Assembly: GCA_013398295.1 (NCBI GenBank)
Contig: VZSF01006858.1
Span: 1,116,819 to 1,180,818 of the forward strand
Direction of reading: 5' to 3'
DNA from: Chionis minor
Lineage: Eukaryota; Chordata; Aves; Charadriiformes; Chionididae
DNA: 64,000 bases
Shown: positions 60,525 through 64,000 of the stretch, one piece after another
Layout: every line of letters starts with the position of its first letter
Position numbering within the stretch: the stretch's first letter is position 1
Translations under genes and position numbers: made by a program
Notes under the pieces: generated by a model
What the model saw: only the letters and a program-made list of their open reading frames with translations
Told to the model about the DNA's origin: nothing
Databases searched by the model: none

Positions 60525-63500
60525 GTAACGGGGCTGCCGCCGCCCCCGCCCCCCTCCTCACCCCGGGCGCCCTCGCGGCGGTGACCTTCGTCGTGCTCCT
60601 CCTTGTGTGGTGCCACTGGTTCCCCAGAGCCGCCGCCGGGGGAGGCCCAGCCGGGGGAGGCGGCGGGGCCCGCGCCGAGCCCCGCGCGGTGGCGGGCGGG
60701 GGGTCGCGGGAAGCCGGAGGAGCCGGGCGGAGGGCGCTTGGCGGCTGCTCCGGTGACTGCCTCGCCTGCCGGCCCCACGCCTCCCCGACAAGGGCTTCGT
60801 TTCGCTGGGGAGGGATCTTCCGCACCCGCCGCACAGCCGGCGAACTTGGCCTGCCGGGTGACCTTGGGCAAGGCGAGCCGCTTTGTGCTGCCCCGCACCC
60901 CTCGGTTCAGTTTTGGGATGTACTGGCTGTTCTAGCAAGAAATTAACGCGCTTTTGTCATTTAGGACTGCGGCTGGTAGTGTTTTAAAGTCTCAGCTGGC
61001 AAATCTAAACAGCACTGCAGCTAGTCCCCCTCTCTTGTCTGTGCATGCAGAAGAACTAATTACTGCATGCATCAACACCCTTACTAGAGAGGGCACGCAT
61101 CTGCTGAAGTTTGTTTAAAGCAAAATGAAAAACAGTCTTTCCTCTGTGTGATGCTTACATATTTACTAAGTGTAAACAGGCTAAAGATTGTATTAAATAG
61201 GCTTATACTTTCCTAACTTTATGGAAAGTATACGGTTAATTCTGCAGGAGTGGAGGGGAGCTGAGAGAGGGGAGAATGGATCCCAATTACATCAGCCATT
61301 TCAAGACATTGAAGAGTTGCATACTGGCGAAAAAAGTCACAGAACTTGTTTGCTTTTGTGTACATCAACACAGGTTCTTGAATAATACTAGGAAGACTTG
61401 TAATGTGATTCTAACATGGGGCAAATGCAGCATGGCTGCTGTATCATGTTCAAGTTTCTGAGTATACTATGAAAACCTTTAGTTCTTGCAGTTTAGTAAT
61501 TAAAAAAAAACCACCAAGAATTGGAGGTTGAATGATTTTTAAAAAGTCAGCCTTCCAAAGACATTTGCTCTCTGCAGACAGCTATCTGATATGTCTTGAG
61601 ATTGTTAAGGAAAAAAACCCCAAATGTATGTACACGCAGAAGTGAAATCAAAGTTACAGTTTGTCTTTTTCCTGATAAACTCATTAATAAAAGGAAACTG
61701 AAAGACACTATGTTCTCGTAGACTAATGTGTATTGTTGTGATACACAAATAACTATTTCATTCTTTTTAGCCTAATTCTGTTAGAAACACGTTGTATGGT
61801 TCTGCTTTCCTGGATATCCTTGAGAATGCAAGTTTTACTAGGAAAATCCAGCCATCTTCTGCAAGCAAGAATATTGTGTTAAGCTTCTGTAAAATCTCAA
61901 ATTGTTTCAAGGGGCCCAGACCGACTACAAAGCTTTTAATTCTGCAATTTTTTTGAAGTTAAGCTGTCAAAGTTTAGATGGATAAGCAGTTAGAAAGGTG
62001 AAGAGAACTGGATGATCAGGCTTAGCATAGTGGTTAATGGGTCATACTCTGCTGGGATGCTCATAACAAGTGGAATACTGCAGGATTCTGTCAATTACCT
62101 GGAGCAGGCAATAGAGTGCATTCTTGTGAAGTTAACAGAAGACATCAAAGCAGTAGCTCCAAAACGTTTGCAGTAGAGCAGCCATTCAGAGGGACCTATC
62201 TAGAGTGGAGGAATGAGCTGACAGGAACACTATGAATTTCTACGAGGAATAAAAAGGCAAAGTTGTGCATGTAGGAAGGAAGAGCCCCTAACAGGGATAC
62301 AAGCTGGAAACTGACAGGCTGGTGGGAGCAGCAGTGTAGTGAGAGTCCCCGGAGGTACTGGCAGATGGCAAACTGGATGTGAGCCAGCAGCGTGTCCTCT
62401 CTGTAACAGGCCAACACCACCCTGGGCTGTATCACCCTGTGCGTAGCCAGTAGATTAAGGAAAGTGACAATCTCCCTCTACTCAGCACTCATTGAATCAT
62501 GTCTAGGTACTGCATCCATTTGTGGACACCACAGTATGGGAATGGGATCAACTGGAGCAAGTTCAGCAGAGGTCACCAAGATGGTCAAGGGGGGCCAGAC
62601 CACTTGCCCTGGGAGGACAGGATGAGGAACTGGGTCTTGTTCTGCCTGGAGAGATGGTGTAGAGGGGAGGGGTCAGGGGCAGACCTAAGACCAGCCAGGC
62701 AGCAGCTGCAAGGGTGTTATCAAGATGATGGAGCCAGACTTTGCACAGTGGTGCACGGTGGGAGGAGAGAAGACAACAAGCATAAGCTGCAAGAAGAGAG
62801 GTTCAAACTGGATATAAGGAAAGACATTTTCATGGTGAGAACAGTCAGGTAGTGGAGCAGGTGCCCAGGGAAGTTGTGCTGTCTCCATCCTTGGAGGCTT
62901 TCAAGGCCAGGCCAGACAAAATCTACAGCAAGCTGGTCTCACCTCAGTTTAGACTAGACTGCTAGAAGGCCCTTCCATCCTGAATTACCCTGTGATCTTA
63001 AGTAAACATTGAGGTACCAGTGACTTTCTGATACGGCACTTTCTGTCCCAAGAAGATTTTTATCCTCCGCTTTTCCCATTGCTCTTTGAAAGGCTTCCTG
63101 GGTAGCTATTCAGGGTGGGGATGCAGGGCACAGGGAAAACAGCAGAATAAATAAAATGTTCTAGTCTGAAAGTATGTCTGTTCATTAAGTGTAAGTTCAA
63201 TGGGCACCTGTGCTAGAAAACACTCTTGCCACTATTGCAGTGTTTGGGGCACTTCTTACCTCTTCTACACAAAGTTATATTCAAAGAATAAACATTAATT
63301 GACACTTCATTTGTGTAGAGGAAGGCAAAGGCTAGGGTTACTGTTGGGGGTGAGGGGGAAAGGGTTTCAAGCCCAAGCAGTAAAATACCTCCTTTCTGGA
63401 AGAGTATGGCATAGAACACTATGCATTAGTCTCTAGGTTCATTGTGACTTTTTCTGCAAATAATGCATCCTTTTTAAGCTCCTAAGAGAAAAGCCTCACC

Positions 63501-64000
63501 GGAGACATACAGAAAACTCTGATAACCACCAGGAGTAAAGTTGTCCTAAAGACAACACTCTGGGCTTCTAGAGCCCAGGTTATGAAGTATTGCTTACCTT
63601 TCTGTTCGGCCGACTCCTTTACATTGTAACAGTCATCCCCTTTTAAGTATATCTTTATTTTTTAGGGATTAAAAAGGCAGAAGCAAGATAAGAGGGGAAT
63701 ACAGAATTCTCCTGTTATCCCACATTCTGTTCTGTTAATTAATATTGGGTATGTGTGAATATCATTGCACTAGATACAGAAAGACACAATAAATTCTAAA
63801 TTCTTGACATCATCTAGATTAAAATGCTGTAGTGTCATATATCAAAAATGGTTTGTAAAGGGTCTATGCAAAACTAGCTTCACATATAGGTAACACTGCA
63901 GGAAAATAAAGTCTAGATAGAGCTCACTTCTGTATTCTGCAAGGCAGGAAGGAGAATGTCCCAAGGAAGAGAAAAACTTTTCTAGAACAGTGTAGCAATT
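60525..64000 (+). other. COX7A2L: COX7A2L intron 1 (partial; continues beyond window)
   Basis: Starts with GTAACG. The first 400 bp remain CpG-rich, then the sequence becomes AT-rich. A CR1 fragment occupies about 62015-62999. No further COX7A2L exon is recognisable. Confidence 0.85.
62015..62999 (+). mobile_element. CR1 LINE fragment with 3' end
   Basis: The sequence follows the end of avian CR1 ORF2 and its 3'UTR in order: an 'aatgggtcatactctgc' segment, then a 'tggatgtgagccagcagcgtg' segment, a 'gtactgcatccatttgtgg' segment, 'gaggttcaaactggatat', and finally 'gtgcccagggaagttgtg' before the terminal 'ccctgtgatctta'. Many substitutions and deletions break the frame, so the copy is old and inactive. 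It is 5'-truncated, as most CR1 copies are, and lies in sense orientation in COX7A2L intron 1. The limits are approximate. Confidence 0.9.

Larger units (their letters stand above)
59740..60900. promoter_or_regulatory. COX7A2L: CpG island / promoter of COX7A2L
   Basis: CpG-dense sequence begins near 59740 and surrounds exon 1. An inverted CCAAT box (ATTGG at 60105-60109), a full NRF-1 consensus (60187-60198) and an ETS/GABP-type CTTCCGG (60364-60370) lie in the 350 bp before the ATG. No TATA box is evident, which fits a housekeeping nuclear gene for a mitochondrial protein. Open frames of about 100-216 codons on both strands here are GC artefacts. Confidence 0.82.

Noticed and set aside
59579..60946. 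Open frames of 100-216 codons around the COX7A2L promoter
   Set aside because: CpG-island composition gives overlapping frames on both strands; only the 24-codon COX7A2L exon is supported by homology and a splice donor.
63666..63760. Candidate COX7A2L exon 2 (acceptor TTTTTTAG followed by a frame starting Gly-Leu-Lys)
   Set aside because: The first three residues fit the expected exon start, but the following residues do not match the family and a stop follows soon; it is probably chance.

Overview
This is vertebrate nuclear DNA, almost certainly avian. Three recognisable genes lie in the order MTA3 (minus strand), KCNG3 (plus), COX7A2L (plus). As I recall, this is the order and relative orientation around human 2p21, seen here in the opposite direction. 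The bird assignment rests on two truncated CR1 LINE 3' ends with typical avian CR1 reverse-transcriptase wording and on a solo LTR of an avian endogenous-retrovirus type. Coding sequence is split by introns with GT/AG borders. No bacterial genes, CRISPR arrays or operons are present.

Layout. 1-9171: MTA3 intron 3 (partial), with a solo LTR at 2558-3133. 9172-9265 and 11092-11159: MTA3 exons 3 and 2, encoding part of the BAH domain. 12.4-14.1 kb: CpG island of the MTA3 promoter, broken by a 640-N gap that probably hides MTA3 exon 1. 14.1-30.1 kb: AT-rich intergenic DNA between the divergent MTA3 and KCNG3 genes, with simple repeats and no convincing gene. 30.1-33.2 kb: KCNG3 CpG island and exon 1, visibly mis-assembled. 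41528-42173: KCNG3 exon 2 (S2 to the C-terminus), preceded by an 8.7 kb intron with a poly-A gap. 42.2 to about 45.7 kb: probable KCNG3 3'UTR. 45.7-59.7 kb: intergenic, with a CR1 fragment near 55.1 kb. 59.7-60.9 kb: COX7A2L CpG-island promoter and exon 1. 60.5-64 kb: COX7A2L intron 1, with a second CR1 fragment.

The genes do not form a pathway. MTA3 is a NuRD chromatin-remodelling subunit, KCNG3 (Kv6.3/Kv10.1) is an electrically silent modifier subunit of Kv2 potassium channels, and COX7A2L (SCAF1) is a mitochondrial respiratory supercomplex factor.

The most useful observations are: a false duplication and scrambled order around KCNG3 exon 1, with every break at an N; a single N inside exon 1 that breaks the reading frame and that a 4-base contig overlap would repair; two in-frame alternative donors at the end of exon 1 exactly 33 nt apart, matching the known 11-residue KCNG3 isoform difference; a cysteine at the outer-pore (TEA-site) position of KCNG3; and a full-consensus palindromic NRF-1 site in the COX7A2L promoter. 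I found no previously undescribed biological system.
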